From Nocardioides ginsengisegetis (lineage in GTDB: Bacteria; Actinomycetota; Actinomycetes; Propionibacteriales; Nocardioidaceae), in the NCBI RefSeq assembly GCF_014138045.1, contig NZ_JACGXA010000001.1:2651001-2715000 (forward strand): a stretch of 64,000 bases of DNA, in the 5' to 3' direction. The stretch's first letter is position 1, and every line of letters starts with the position of its first letter. This document shows positions 30,874 to 39,363 of the stretch, piece after piece. The translations under genes were made by a program, and so were the position numbers. The notes under the pieces were generated by a model. The model was not told the origin of the DNA, made no database searches, and saw nothing but the letters and a program-made list of their open reading frames with translations.

Positions 30874-31382
30874 CAGGTGGTCCGGGCCGGCTCGAGCCGG
30901 TGGAACATCGCCATCACCAGGGGCAGCACGAACGGCGTCAGCAGCACGTCCCAGAGCACGGCCACCAGGATGACCCGCAGCAGGTCGGGGATGCCGACGA
31001 TGCCGTCGGAGAGCACGATGCCGCTCAGCGCGAAGATCGACGTACCGACGAAGCTGGAGGCGGCGACGGTGGCCACGACAGCGGCGGCGGTGGGCTTGAC
31101 GTCCTGGCGCATCCGGCCGGCGACGTACCCGACGACGACCAGCGCGAGCGCCCAACGGCCCGCGACGTGGTCGGCGGGCGGGGCGAGGTCGAGCACGAGC
31201 CCGGCCACGAAGCCGAGGACGGCGGCGAACTGCGGGCCGCGGGTGAGCGCGGCGCCGACGACGACCAGCAGGCAGAGGTTGGGGACGATGCCGTCCCAGG
31301 CGAGGTGCGGGAAGACCGACACCTGCAGGACCAGGGCGACCGCGACGGCGGCCACGGCGGCGAGGCCACGGATCGGGCTCAC
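30873..31382 (-). CDS. mreD: Rod-shape-determining membrane protein MreD
   Basis: A 169-residue membrane protein with about five hydrophobic spans and no soluble domain, matching MreD in size, hydropathy and motifs (FPHLAWDGIVPNLCLLVVV, VVVGYVAGRM). It links MreC to the elongasome. It starts at a GTG that overlaps the mreC stop by 4 bp (GTGA) and ends overlapping pbp2, so translation of the three genes is coupled. Confidence 0.9.
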   Translation of the reverse strand: MSPIRGLAAVAAVAVALVLQVSVFPHLAWDGIVPNLCLLVVVGAALTRGPQFAAVLGFVAGLVLDLAPPADHVAGRWALALVVVGYVAGRMRQDVKPTAAAVVATVAASSFVGTSIFALSGIVLSDGIVGIPDLLRVILVAVLWDVLLTPFVLPLVMAMFHRLEPARTT

Positions 31383-32320
31383 TGGAGGCTCCCGTCTGCC
31401 TCGATGACGGCCCGGTCGCTGGCGGTGCCGGAGGGCACGACCACGCCGACCACGTCGAGGGCGCCGAAGTCGACGTACGGCTCGATGACCGCACGCTGAG
31501 AGGTGTCACGCAGGCTGCTGTAGACCGAGACGACGCGGCCGACCGGCACGCCGGAGACGTACGGCGCTCCCCCGTCGGACCCCCACGTCACGACCGAGTC
31601 GTGGTCGGCGGGGACCTCGGACTCGTCGACGAGGTCGAGGTCGAGGCGGCCGGCGTCGCCCAGGACGCCCCGCCCGTGCAGGAAGCCGACCTCCATCGAC
31701 TCACCGACCCGCCCGCCGACGACCGACTCGGTGTCGATGATGAGCAGCACGGTGGCGGTGGTGCTGGTGACCCGGAGGACCCGGCCGACGAGGCCGTCGT
31801 TGTTGACCACCGTCATGTCGGGGTGGATCCCGGAGGAGGAGCCGGCGTCGATGGTGACGGTGTGGGAGAAGGACTGGGCGGCGCCGAGCCCGACGACGCG
31901 GGCCGGGACGAGCGCGTAGCCGAGGTTCTCGGCGGCCGAGGTGAGGCCCTCGAACTCCTCGAGCCGGTTGCGGTCGTAGTCCTGGGTGGCGACCTCGGAC
32001 TTCAGCCGGGAGTTCTCGGCCGTGAGCTCGGCGATGTCGTCGCGGAGCGCGCCCTTGGTGCGGAACCACGCCGGGACGGCCGTGAACGGGCGGATCACCG
32101 TGGCGGTGCCCGTCTCGATCGGACCGAACACCTCGCCCACGGCACGGCGGGCCGGCTCCATCGGGGAGTCCGCGCCGCCGTGGTAGTCGAGGGTGATCAG
32201 GGTCAGGCAGCCGAGCAGCAGCGCGACCATGAGCGAGCGGGAGGGGCGGTTGCGCTCCTCCTGGCGGTCCATCGAGGTCCAGCGCTGCTCGCGCGGGCTC
32301 CCGGGCTTGCCGAGACCCAT
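31379..32320 (-). CDS. mreC: Rod-shape-determining protein MreC
   Basis: A 313-residue bitopic protein with one membrane helix at about residues 29-45, a short periplasmic coiled coil (RDDIAELTAENSRLKSEV, about 92-110) and the beta-rich MreC domain (VVGLGAAQSFSHTVTIDAGSSSGI, VNNDGLVGRVLRV, VTWGSDGGAPYVSGVPVGRV). It couples the MreB filament to PBP2. The ATG overlaps the mreB stop by 1 bp. Confidence 0.94.
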   Translation of the reverse strand: MGLGKPGSPREQRWTSMDRQEERNRPSRSLMVALLLGCLTLITLDYHGGADSPMEPARRAVGEVFGPIETGTATVIRPFTAVPAWFRTKGALRDDIAELTAENSRLKSEVATQDYDRNRLEEFEGLTSAAENLGYALVPARVVGLGAAQSFSHTVTIDAGSSSGIHPDMTVVNNDGLVGRVLRVTSTTATVLLIIDTESVVGGRVGESMEVGFLHGRGVLGDAGRLDLDLVDESEVPADHDSVVTWGSDGGAPYVSGVPVGRVVSVYSSLRDTSQRAVIEPYVDFGALDVVGVVVPSGTASDRAVIEADGSLQ

Positions 32321-33348
32321 CAGTACCGCCGCGGGTCGGTGACGAGCACCTGCTGGAGCGCCTCGAACTCCTCGACGCACTTGCCGGCACCGTGCGCGAC
32401 CGAGGTGAGCGGGTCCTCGGCGACGTGGACCGGCATGCCGGTCTCGTGGCGCAGCCGCTCGTCGAGGCCGCGGAGCAGGGCGCCGCCGCCGGTCAGCACG
32501 ATGCCGCGGTCCATGATGTCGCCGGCCAGCTCGGGCGGGGTCTGGTCGAGGGTCGCGCGGACCGCGTCGACGATGGCGTGCAGCGGCTCCTCGAGGGCCT
32601 GGCGGACCTCGGAGCTGGAGACGACCACAGTGCGGGGCAGGCCGGAGACCATGTCGCGGCCGCGGATCTCGGCCTCGGGCTCGTCGGGCAGCGGGAACGC
32701 CGAGCCGAGGGTCATCTTGACCTCCTCGGCGGTGCGCTCGCCGAGCATGAGGGAGTACTCCTTCTTCATCCACGCGACGATCGCGGCGTCGAGGTCGTCG
32801 CCGGCGGTGCGGATGGAGAGGGACGTGACGATGCCGCCGAGGGAGATGACGGCGACCTCCGTCGTACCGCCGCCGACGTCGACGACCATGTTGCCGGTGG
32901 CCTGGTGCACGGGCAGCCCGGCGCCGATGGCGGCCGCCATGGGCTCCTCGATGATGTAGACCCGGCGGGCGCCGGCCTGGTAGCCGGCCTCCTTGACCGC
33001 GCGCTGCTCGACGGCCGTGATGCCGCTCGGCACGCAGATGACCATGCGGGGCTTGGCGAAGTAGCGGCGCCGGTGCACCTGCTGGATGAAGAACCGCAGC
33101 ATCTGCTCGGTCGCCTCGAAGTCGGCGATCACGCCGTCCTTGAGGGGACGGATCGCGGTGATGTTGTCGGGCGTCCGCCCGATCATCCGCTTGGCCTCGT
33201 GGCCGACGGCGAGGATCTCGCCGGTCGTGGCGTTCAGCGCGACGACGCTCGGCTCGTCGAGGAGGACGCCCTTGCCGCGCACGTAGACGAGCGTGTTGGC
33301 GGTGCCGAGGTCCACGGCCATGTCGCGGCCGATGAAGCTGTTCGCCAT
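32320..33348 (-). CDS. mreB: Rod-shape actin homologue MreB
   Basis: A 342-residue actin-fold ATPase that positions wall synthesis. Phosphate 1 is MAVDLGTANTLVY (residues 10-22), phosphate 2 is MVVDVGGGTTEVAVISLGG, and the adenosine motif is GIVLTGGGALLRGL. A ribosome binding sequence AGGGACG precedes the ATG. It is the first gene of the mreBCD-pbp2-rodA operon. The 158 bp upstream to the ndk hairpins must hold the promoter, but I see no convincing -35/-10 pair. Confidence 0.97.
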   Translation of the reverse strand: MANSFIGRDMAVDLGTANTLVYVRGKGVLLDEPSVVALNATTGEILAVGHEAKRMIGRTPDNITAIRPLKDGVIADFEATEQMLRFFIQQVHRRRYFAKPRMVICVPSGITAVEQRAVKEAGYQAGARRVYIIEEPMAAAIGAGLPVHQATGNMVVDVGGGTTEVAVISLGGIVTSLSIRTAGDDLDAAIVAWMKKEYSLMLGERTAEEVKMTLGSAFPLPDEPEAEIRGRDMVSGLPRTVVVSSSEVRQALEEPLHAIVDAVRATLDQTPPELAGDIMDRGIVLTGGGALLRGLDERLRHETGMPVHVAEDPLTSVAHGAGKCVEEFEALQQVLVTDPRRY

Positions 33349-33506
33349 GTGTCGTCCCTGGAGAAGTGGTGCTGATGGGGAGGGTGTGACACAAGGCTAA
33401 GGAGCGGGGACGGCGCTCCCCGGCAGGACACGCGGCGAGGCGTGCGGGTTTGCCCGGACCGGTCGCGTCACATCAGTCCCTCGCGCACCACTCCCCGGGC
33501 ACTGTT

Positions 33507-33569
33507 GGACGTTCTGGAGGGTTGCAACCCTCCAGAACGTCCGGGATCACCGGTCAACCGGCGATCCCG
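33507..33569 (-). terminator. Two tandem hairpins ending the ndk transcript
   Basis: Read in the ndk direction, the first hairpin is 33569-33542 (arms CGGGATC + CCGGT with one A/C mismatch, 2-nt loop). It is followed at once by a 36-bp perfect palindrome at 33542-33507 with 18-bp arms starting GGACGTTCTGGAGGG. Together they form a strong double terminator 11 bp after the ndk stop codon and isolate the mreB promoter. Confidence 0.75.
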
Positions 33570-33579
33570 CCCGGCAGCG

Positions 33580-34002
33580 TCAGCCGAGCTCGGGGAACCA
33601 GATCTTGATCTCGCGCTCGGCCGACTCGGGGGCGTCGGAGCCGTGGACGAGGTTCTGCTGGACGGCCAGGCCCCAGTCGCGGCCGAGGTCGCCGCGGATC
33701 GTGCCGGGCGCGGCGACGGTCGGGTCGGTCGCGCCGGCGAGGGAGCGGAAGCCCTCGATGCAGCGCTCGCCCTCGACCACCATGGCGACGACGGGGCCGG
33801 AGAGCATGAACTCCACGAGCGGGCCGTAGAACGGCTTGCCCTCGTGCTCGGCGTAGTGCTCGGCGAGCAGCTCGGGGGTGGCCTCGCGCAGCTCGAGGCG
33901 GGCCAGGGTGTAGCCCTTGGCCTCGATGCGGCGGACGATCTCGCCGGTGAGGCCGCGGCGTACGCCGTCGGGCTTGACGAGGACGAGGGAGCGCTGGGTC
34001 AT
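33580..34002 (-). CDS. ndk: Nucleoside diphosphate kinase
   Basis: A 140-residue enzyme that balances NTP pools by phosphate transfer through a phospho-histidine. The active-site histidine is H120 in [18 protein letters not shown], and the start [21 protein letters not shown] is diagnostic. Length is normal. TAGGCT 7 nt before the ATG suggests a leaderless start that overlaps the stop codon of the flavin-oxidase-like gene. Confidence 0.98.
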   Translation of the reverse strand: MTQRSLVLVKPDGVRRGLTGEIVRRIEAKGYTLARLELREATPELLAEHYAEHEGKPFYGPLVEFMLSGPVVAMVVEGERCIEGFRSLAGATDPTVAAPGTIRGDLGRDWGLAVQQNLVHGSDAPESAEREIKIWFPELG

Positions 34003-34009
34003 GCCCGGC

Positions 34010-34015
34010 AGCCTA
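34010..34015 (-). promoter_or_regulatory. Leaderless-type -10 box before ndk
   Basis: TAGGCT fits TANNNT and ends 7 nt before the ndk ATG. It includes the TAG stop codon of the upstream gene at 34013-34015. Confidence 0.4.
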
Positions 34016-34696
34016 CAAAGCGCGCGCCCGGGCGACGACGTCGGGCGGGACCGGCCCTCCCGACGTCACGGCGTCCGCGTCGGGCACCGGGTCCCCGGCG
34101 ACCAGGCGCAGCGGCACGTGCCCGCCCCAGACGCCGGCCTCGACGTCGTCGGGCTCGTCGACCGGACCGCCGCCGCGGATCTTGAGCGAGGCCTCCTCCA
34201 GCGGCACGGCGATGACCGCCGTGGCGGCCAGCTCCTTGCGCGTGTGGGCACGGAGCGTGGCCGAGCGGCCGGGGATCATGTGGTCCACGATCAGGCCGAG
34301 CGCGCGCTCCTTCTCCGCAGCCTCGTCGACGACCCGGGCGGTGCCGATCACGACCGCGGAGCGGTAGTTCATCGAGTGGTGGAAGGCCGACCGGCCGGCG
34401 ACGAGCCCGTCGAGCAGGGTCACGGTGACGCAGACGGTGGCGTCGGCGGCGCCGCGCACCCAGCCGGCCGCGACCGAGCCGTGGACGTAGAGCGTCCCGC
34501 CGGCGTCGGGCCCCGACGGGTCGACGGCGTAGGCCGACGGCAGCACGAGCGGGTGGCCGCCGGGCGTCGCCAGGCCGAGGTGCGCAACGAGTCCCTCAGC
34601 CAGCACGGCGAGCAGGGCGTCGCGGTCCAGGACCGCGCGGCTGCGGCCGCGGGTGACGGTGGTGCGGGGCGTGGGCGAGAGCTGGGTGGTGGTCAC
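34013..34696 (-). CDS. Pyridoxamine 5'-phosphate oxidase-like flavin split-barrel protein
   Basis: A 227-residue protein of the PPOX/flavin-reductase split-barrel superfamily, judged by [71 protein letters not shown] and the late GGHVPLRL segment. It probably binds FMN or F420. A role in vitamin B6 metabolism is suggested only by the divergent MocR-type regulator 70 bp away, a family known to control pyridoxal genes. GTG 34696 is taken as the start because the alternative ATG at 34762 lies inside the regulator promoter. Confidence 0.8.
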   Translation of the reverse strand: MTTTQLSPTPRTTVTRGRSRAVLDRDALLAVLAEGLVAHLGLATPGGHPLVLPSAYAVDPSGPDAGGTLYVHGSVAAGWVRGAADATVCVTVTLLDGLVAGRSAFHHSMNYRSAVVIGTARVVDEAAEKERALGLIVDHMIPGRSATLRAHTRKELAATAVIAVPLEEASLKIRGGGPVDEPDDVEAGVWGGHVPLRLVAGDPVPDADAVTSGGPVPPDVVARARAL

Positions 34697-34720
34697 GGGA
34701 CTATCCTCGACGCGGAGTGG

Positions 34721-34758
34721 CCTGTCGTCACGGGCCATTTCGCGACCATCTGGACAGG
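34721..34758. promoter_or_regulatory. Possible MocR operator in divergent promoter
   Basis: The 70-bp gap between the PPOX-like and MocR genes holds CCTGTC (34721-34726) and its inverted copy GACAGG (34753-34758). GAGTGGCCTG at 34715-34724 resembles the AGTGG-containing PdxR site of corynebacteria (from memory, not checked). Both promoters must fall here. Confidence 0.3.
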
Positions 34759-34766
34759 ACACTCAC

Positions 34767-35939
34767 ATGCCCACTCCCCTGCCCGTCCGCCTCGACCGGG
34801 CCCTGCCCACGCCGCTCGGCGTCCAGCTCTCCGGCCAGGTCCGCGACCTGGTCGTCGCCGGCACGCTGGCGCGGGGCGACCGGCTGCCGAGCAGCCGGGC
34901 CCTGGCCGCCGACCTCGGCGTCTCCCGGGCCGTCGCGGAGCAGGCCTACGAGCAGCTGCTGGCCGAGGGGTGGCTCGAGACGCGCCACGGCGCCGGCACG
35001 TTCGTGGCTCCGCACGCGAGCGTCAGCGGCGCAGCGCGGTCGGCCCCGGAGCGCCGTACGACGCCCTCCGCACCTCCCCGGCTGGTCAGCCTCGACGCCG
35101 GCACCCCGTGGATCGACCCGCGGCACGAGGCCGGGTGGCGGCGGGCCTGGCGCGAGGTGTCGACGGCCCGGCCGCCCCGCGGCTACGACGACCCGCGCAG
35201 GATCCCTGAGCTCCGCGCCGCCCTGGCCGACCACCTCGCACGCACCCGCGGGCTCGCGGTCGACCCCGACGAGGTCGTGGTCACCGCGGGCACCACCGAC
35301 GGCCTGCGCCAGGTGCTCTCCGTCCTGCCGCCCGGGCCGGTGGCTATGGAGGACCCCGGCTACCGCGCCGCCGTGGAGACGGTGCGTGCCTCGGGACGCG
35401 TGGTGCACGACCTGCCCGCGACCGCCACGGTCACCGACCTCGGCGGGCGGGTCGCGGCCTACGTCACCCCGGCCCACCAGCACCCGCTCGGCCGGGTGAT
35501 GCCCGCGGCCGACCGGCTGACCCTCCTCGCCTCGGCGCGGGCGGCCGACGCGCTGGTGCTGGAGGACGACTACGACTCGGAGTTCCGCTACGACGTCGCC
35601 CCGGTGCCGGCGCTGGCGACCCTCGACCGGGAGCGCGTGGCCTACCTCGGCACGGCGTCCAAGTCGGTCGCCCCCAGCCTCCGCCTCGGCTGGCTGGTGC
35701 CGACGCCCGCGCTCCTCGAACCGGTCAACGCCCGTCGGGCGGTCACCCACGAGGCCGCCGCGTGGCCGGTGCAGCGGGCGTTCCTCACCCTGCTGCGCGA
35801 CGGCTACGTCGACAAGGTGGTGCGCACGGCCCGGCGCGTCTACGCCGACCGGGCGCCCCGGGTCGCGGCCGCGCTCTCGCCGTACGCCGAGCTGGACGCA
35901 GCCCTCACCGCGCTCGTCCGCGGCCTCGACCGTTCCTGA
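34767..35939 (+). CDS. MocR-type GntR/aminotransferase regulator, C-terminally short
   Basis: A 390-residue protein with an N-terminal GntR winged helix (RLPSSRALAADLGVSRAVAEQAYEQLLAEGWLETRHGAGTFV, about 40-82) and a fold-type-I aminotransferase domain with the PLP lysine in YLGTASKSVAPSLRLGWLV and the phosphate-side motif TAGTTDGL. MocR proteins usually have 440-490 residues; this one stops soon after the RRVYADRAPRVAAAL helix and lacks the final small-domain strands. It ends 6 bp from the convergent M50 protease gene, so the end may have been lost in a rearrangement. It may still bind PLP and regulate the divergent PPOX-like gene. Confidence 0.85.
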   Translation: MPTPLPVRLDRALPTPLGVQLSGQVRDLVVAGTLARGDRLPSSRALAADLGVSRAVAEQAYEQLLAEGWLETRHGAGTFVAPHASVSGAARSAPERRTTPSAPPRLVSLDAGTPWIDPRHEAGWRRAWREVSTARPPRGYDDPRRIPELRAALADHLARTRGLAVDPDEVVVTAGTTDGLRQVLSVLPPGPVAMEDPGYRAAVETVRASGRVVHDLPATATVTDLGGRVAAYVTPAHQHPLGRVMPAADRLTLLASARAADALVLEDDYDSEFRYDVAPVPALATLDRERVAYLGTASKSVAPSLRLGWLVPTPALLEPVNARRAVTHEAAAWPVQRAFLTLLRDGYVDKVVRTARRVYADRAPRVAAALSPYAELDAALTALVRGLDRS

Positions 35940-35945
35940 CGGGGC

Positions 35946-38417
35946 TCAGGGCGAGGACGACACTCCCGGCGCCGGCGTGGTCGAGCCGCTGGACGAAGGA
36001 CTCGCCGTGGACGCCGAGGGCTGCGCCGGTTCGGTCGGCGACGCGCTCGGGCTGGCGGTCGTGGTGGGAGAACCCGACGCGGACTCCGAGGGTGAGGCCG
36101 AGGGAGCGGTGGACCCGGAGTCGGGCACGACCGGGGTCGGCGTGCTCGTCGGCGAGCCCGAGGCCTCGGGGTCGGACGTGGGTGAGGCCGACGCGGAGCC
36201 GGTGGCCCCCGGGTCGGACGGATCGGTGCCCCCGGGCGCCGGCACCGCGGCGGGATCGGCGGCGACGATGTCGAGGATCTGCTGCTCGTAGCCGGCGAGG
36301 GCGTCCTGCAGGTCGGCGAGCGGGATGTCGGCGAGGTGGCTGCCGAACTCGGCGATCTCCGCCCACAGGTCGGCGAGCTGCGCCATCCCGGCGTCGCTCA
36401 GCGGCCCGTCGAGCGTGACCACCAGCTGGGTGGCGAGCGCGTAGGTCAGGCACTGGACGCAGTTGTAGTTGACCGCGGCCGAGACGTTCTCGGGCACGAC
36501 CACGTCGGCGTCCCCCACGATCATCACGACCTGGAAGGCCACCGCGACCGCCGCGCAGTTGGTGCAGCTGGCGATGGCGTACGCCTCGTTGGTGTTGTTG
36601 ACGGTGTCGCCGTCGGCCCACACGATGGCGAAGGCCACGTCGTAGGTCACCATGTCGTCGGTCGTGTTGACCGCCAGGGCCTGCGTGTCGCCCTCACCCG
36701 GCGGCAACGGCTGGTCGAAGGGGAACACCCACGACGGAGCCCCGCCACCGGAAGCACCGGCGCCCGGATCCGTTCCCTGCTCGAACCCCGCTGCGGGTGC
36801 GCCGGCCGCGGTCCCGCTCGCACTGCCGGAGGCACCGGACTGGTGCGGCACCATGACCATCGCCAGCCCGGGGTGGTCCCGGGTGGGGACCGGGGACCCG
36901 GAGGGCCACACGGTCTGCATGCGCCCCTGCTGGCCCACGGCCAGGGCGGCGCCGGCTGCGGGCGCGGGCCGGGCCAGCGGCAACGCGTCGGCGAGCGTGC
37001 CCCGCTCCCACGCCGCGATCGGGCGATAGGTGTCCGGGTGCGGCCACCACGCCCACCCGAGCCCGGCGACCACCGCCGCGGCGGTCACCACGGCCAGCGC
37101 GCGGCGGGCGGGGCGACCGGCGGTAGCCCGCCAGGTCGAGGTCGTCACCTGGCGCACGAGGCGGGTCAGGATGTAGCCCATGCCGAGGATCGGTACGACG
37201 AGCGCCAGGATCGCCACGCACCGGGCCCCGAACGTGACCGGGTCCCCGCCGGTGAGGCTGGCCGAGGCCACCGCCCACTGCGCCTGGAGACCGACCCAGG
37301 CGGTGGCCACCACGCGCGGGAACGTCACGACCATCATGAACAGCGAGAAGGCGAGCATCGGCACCACGAGCAGCACCCAGGCCGTCACCACGACCCGCGC
37401 CCACGGCTTGAGCACGGTCGCCTCGGGATCCCGCCACCGCCACGGCAGCGCCCCCACCAGCGTGGGCTTGATCCGGTGGTAGAGGTCGGGCACGCCGGTC
37501 AGGTCGGCGAGCACGTGGTAGCCGTCGAAGCGGACCATCGGCGTCAGCTGGTGGAGCATCTGAAGCACCTGCGTCGCGACGACGAGCAGGAGGGCGTCGT
37601 ACCCGCTCGCGAGCCACACCCCGACGATCCCGACGGCGACGATGGCGTTGAAGTAGAGGCCGCCGAGGTCGGTGCGGATCCGTCCGGCGCGGCCGAGCCG
37701 GTAGGAGTCGGTCACGTCGGTGTAGAACGCCGGCCAGAAGAGGTAGAGGCCCATGCCCATGACACCCGGCGTCGCACCGCCGCGGCGGGCAGCGGCGGCG
37801 TGCCCGAACTCGTGGAACCCCGCCGACAGGACCGTCACCGCGAAGACCAGCAGCAGCAGCCCGGGCCGGGTGAACGCCTCGTGGGTCGCCGAGGCCAGCC
37901 CCTTGTCGAGGAGCAGCCACCAGGTGATCCAGCAGAACGCCGCGACCACGCCGGTCACCAGGATCGGGTTGAAGAGGCGCGCGAAGGGTGCGGTGATCCG
38001 GTTGGTCTTCGTCGGGTCGGTGACGGAGTAGCGCATCCGCAGTCCCAGCAACGGCTGGGACTTCCTCAGCTCCGGCTCGCTGCCGTCGCCCTTGAGCAGC
38101 ACCCCGAGCGGGCGCAGCTTGCAGTCGACGAGGGTCTCGACGTTGTCCTCGCTCACCTGCCGCCCGAAGGCACGGCTGACCACGTCCGCGATCTCGGCGT
38201 GGGTGCGGCGACCGTCGACCGCATCCAGCACGAGGTAGAGCAGCGGCGTCAGCTGGATCATCTGGCCGTCGGCGCGACGCACGAGCGCCGGTGGCGTCCG
38301 GTAGCCCGAACCGGGCATCTCGCCGATCAGCTGGATGCCGGTCGCCCGGACGGGGACGTCGGACCGCACGGACGACGAGGCGTCCGCGCGGTCCGACGGA
38401 GGTGAGGTCAGGGACAC
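35946..38417 (-). CDS. PqqD-domain/M50-type membrane zinc protease with CxxC extracellular domain
   Basis: An 823-residue multidomain protein. Residues 26-110 are a PqqD-like winged-helix domain (ALVRRADGQMIQLTPLLYLVLDAVDG), the fold that binds leader peptides in RiPP pathways. Residues 150-455 are membrane spans with the zinc motif HEFGH (202-206) and the third-ligand region RFDGYHVLADL (Asp298) of M50 site-2-like peptidases. Residues 560-670 form an outer domain with paired CxxC motifs (Cys618/621 and Cys653/656). The last 90 residues are Ser/Thr/Pro-rich. GTG start 38417 lies 6 bp after the repetitive-protein gene, so the two form a unit. Processing or export of that neighbour is inference. 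Confidence 0.82.
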   Translation of the reverse strand: MSLTSPPSDRADASSSVRSDVPVRATGIQLIGEMPGSGYRTPPALVRRADGQMIQLTPLLYLVLDAVDGRRTHAEIADVVSRAFGRQVSEDNVETLVDCKLRPLGVLLKGDGSEPELRKSQPLLGLRMRYSVTDPTKTNRITAPFARLFNPILVTGVVAAFCWITWWLLLDKGLASATHEAFTRPGLLLLVFAVTVLSAGFHEFGHAAAARRGGATPGVMGMGLYLFWPAFYTDVTDSYRLGRAGRIRTDLGGLYFNAIVAVGIVGVWLASGYDALLLVVATQVLQMLHQLTPMVRFDGYHVLADLTGVPDLYHRIKPTLVGALPWRWRDPEATVLKPWARVVVTAWVLLVVPMLAFSLFMMVVTFPRVVATAWVGLQAQWAVASASLTGGDPVTFGARCVAILALVVPILGMGYILTRLVRQVTTSTWRATAGRPARRALAVVTAAAVVAGLGWAWWPHPDTYRPIAAWERGTLADALPLARPAPAAGAALAVGQQGRMQTVWPSGSPVPTRDHPGLAMVMVPHQSGASGSASGTAAGAPAAGFEQGTDPGAGASGGGAPSWVFPFDQPLPPGEGDTQALAVNTTDDMVTYDVAFAIVWADGDTVNNTNEAYAIASCTNCAAVAVAFQVVMIVGDADVVVPENVSAAVNYNCVQCLTYALATQLVVTLDGPLSDAGMAQLADLWAEIAEFGSHLADIPLADLQDALAGYEQQILDIVAADPAAVPAPGGTDPSDPGATGSASASPTSDPEASGSPTSTPTPVVPDSGSTAPSASPSESASGSPTTTASPSASPTEPAQPSASTASPSSSGSTTPAPGVSSSP

Positions 38418-38423
38418 GGCTGG

Positions 38424-39236
38424 TTACGGGTTCTGGATCGTCGAGGACTGGTCGGCGGTGGCCGTCGCGTCGCCGTCGATCGTCTGGTTGATGATCGCGT
38501 CCTGCTGGGCCACGGCCACCGACTGGCTGTCGATGGAGCCGATGTTGGCCGAGACGGCCGCGTCGATCGGGGCCGCGACGTTCGCGTTGGCCGCGACCGC
38601 ACCGTTGATCGGAGCGTCGAGGTTGGCGTCCGCGGCCAGGTTGACGTCCACGTTGAGCAGCGGTCCGTCCATCGCTCCACCGAGGTCCGTCGGCAGGCTC
38701 GGGTCGGGCAGCGTGCCGCCGGGCAGGGTGCCGTCGGTCGGCAGGCCGGGGTCCGGGACGGTGCCGTCGGTCGGCAGGCCGGGGTCCGGGACGGTGCCGT
38801 CGGCCGGCAGCCCGGGAACGGGGCCGTCCGGGATGGGGGCGGCGAGTCCCGCGGTGCCGTCGGCGGGCGCGGCAGTCGCCGCGGCGGGAGCGTCCGCCGG
38901 TGCTGCGTCGGCTCCCCCGACGATGCCGCTGTCCTGTGTCGAGTCGGCCGAGACGTCGCCGGTGATGCCCTGGTCGATCATCGTGCCCTGGTCGGCGAGC
39001 GCCTGCGACGTCGAGCCGACCGACAGGATGTTGGCGGAGACGGCGGCGTCGATGGGGGCGGCCACGTTGGCGTTGGCGGCCACCGCCAGGTCGACGGGGG
39101 CCGCGAGGTCCAGGGCGAGGTTGAGGTCGGCGTTGAGGTCCAGGATGGACACGACCTCCTTGTCGGGCAGGGCCGTTCCGGCCTGGGCCTCGAGCTCGGC
39201 GTCGGACAGCGGAGCGCCCTCGATGTGGTCGGTCAT
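38424..39236 (-). CDS. Repetitive Ala/Asn/Asp-rich protein with leader-like N-terminus
   Basis: A 270-residue protein with no recognised family. The N-terminus (about 1-35) is acidic and leader-like, containing ELEAQAGTALPDKEVVSIL, and there is no signal peptide. Two copies of a module follow, at about 36-106 and 191-270, each containing the block ANANVAAPIDAAVSANI and then a Q/D/S/I-rich segment (for example QQDAIINQTIDGDATATADQ). A Pro/Gly/Asp linker (130-185) with 11-residue tandem repeats joins them. Composition is almost free of aromatic and basic residues, as in exported or structural proteins. It starts at ATG 39236 and precedes the PqqD/M50 protease by 6 bp, so it is the likely substrate (inference). 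Confidence 0.72.
   Translation of the reverse strand: MTDHIEGAPLSDAELEAQAGTALPDKEVVSILDLNADLNLALDLAAPVDLAVAANANVAAPIDAAVSANILSVGSTSQALADQGTMIDQGITGDVSADSTQDSGIVGGADAAPADAPAAATAAPADGTAGLAAPIPDGPVPGLPADGTVPDPGLPTDGTVPDPGLPTDGTLPGGTLPDPSLPTDLGGAMDGPLLNVDVNLAADANLDAPINGAVAANANVAAPIDAAVSANIGSIDSQSVAVAQQDAIINQTIDGDATATADQSSTIQNP
38728..38793 (-). repeat. Two identical 33-bp tandem repeats
   Basis: Units at 38728-38760 and 38761-38793 are identical, and a third partial copy follows from 38794. They encode the 11-residue repeat PGLPTDGTVPD in the linker of the repetitive protein. Perfect identity indicates recent expansion or length variation between strains. Confidence 0.85.
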
Positions 39237-39363
39237 GGTGCGTCCTCTCCCGCCCGTCACCGATCGGGCGGCGGGCATGGGTCAGTTGGCGGGTACGCCG
39301 GGGAGGTACCCGTCGCCGCCAACCGCAAACGCACCCGCACACCACGCGGGGGCTCGGGTCGGC

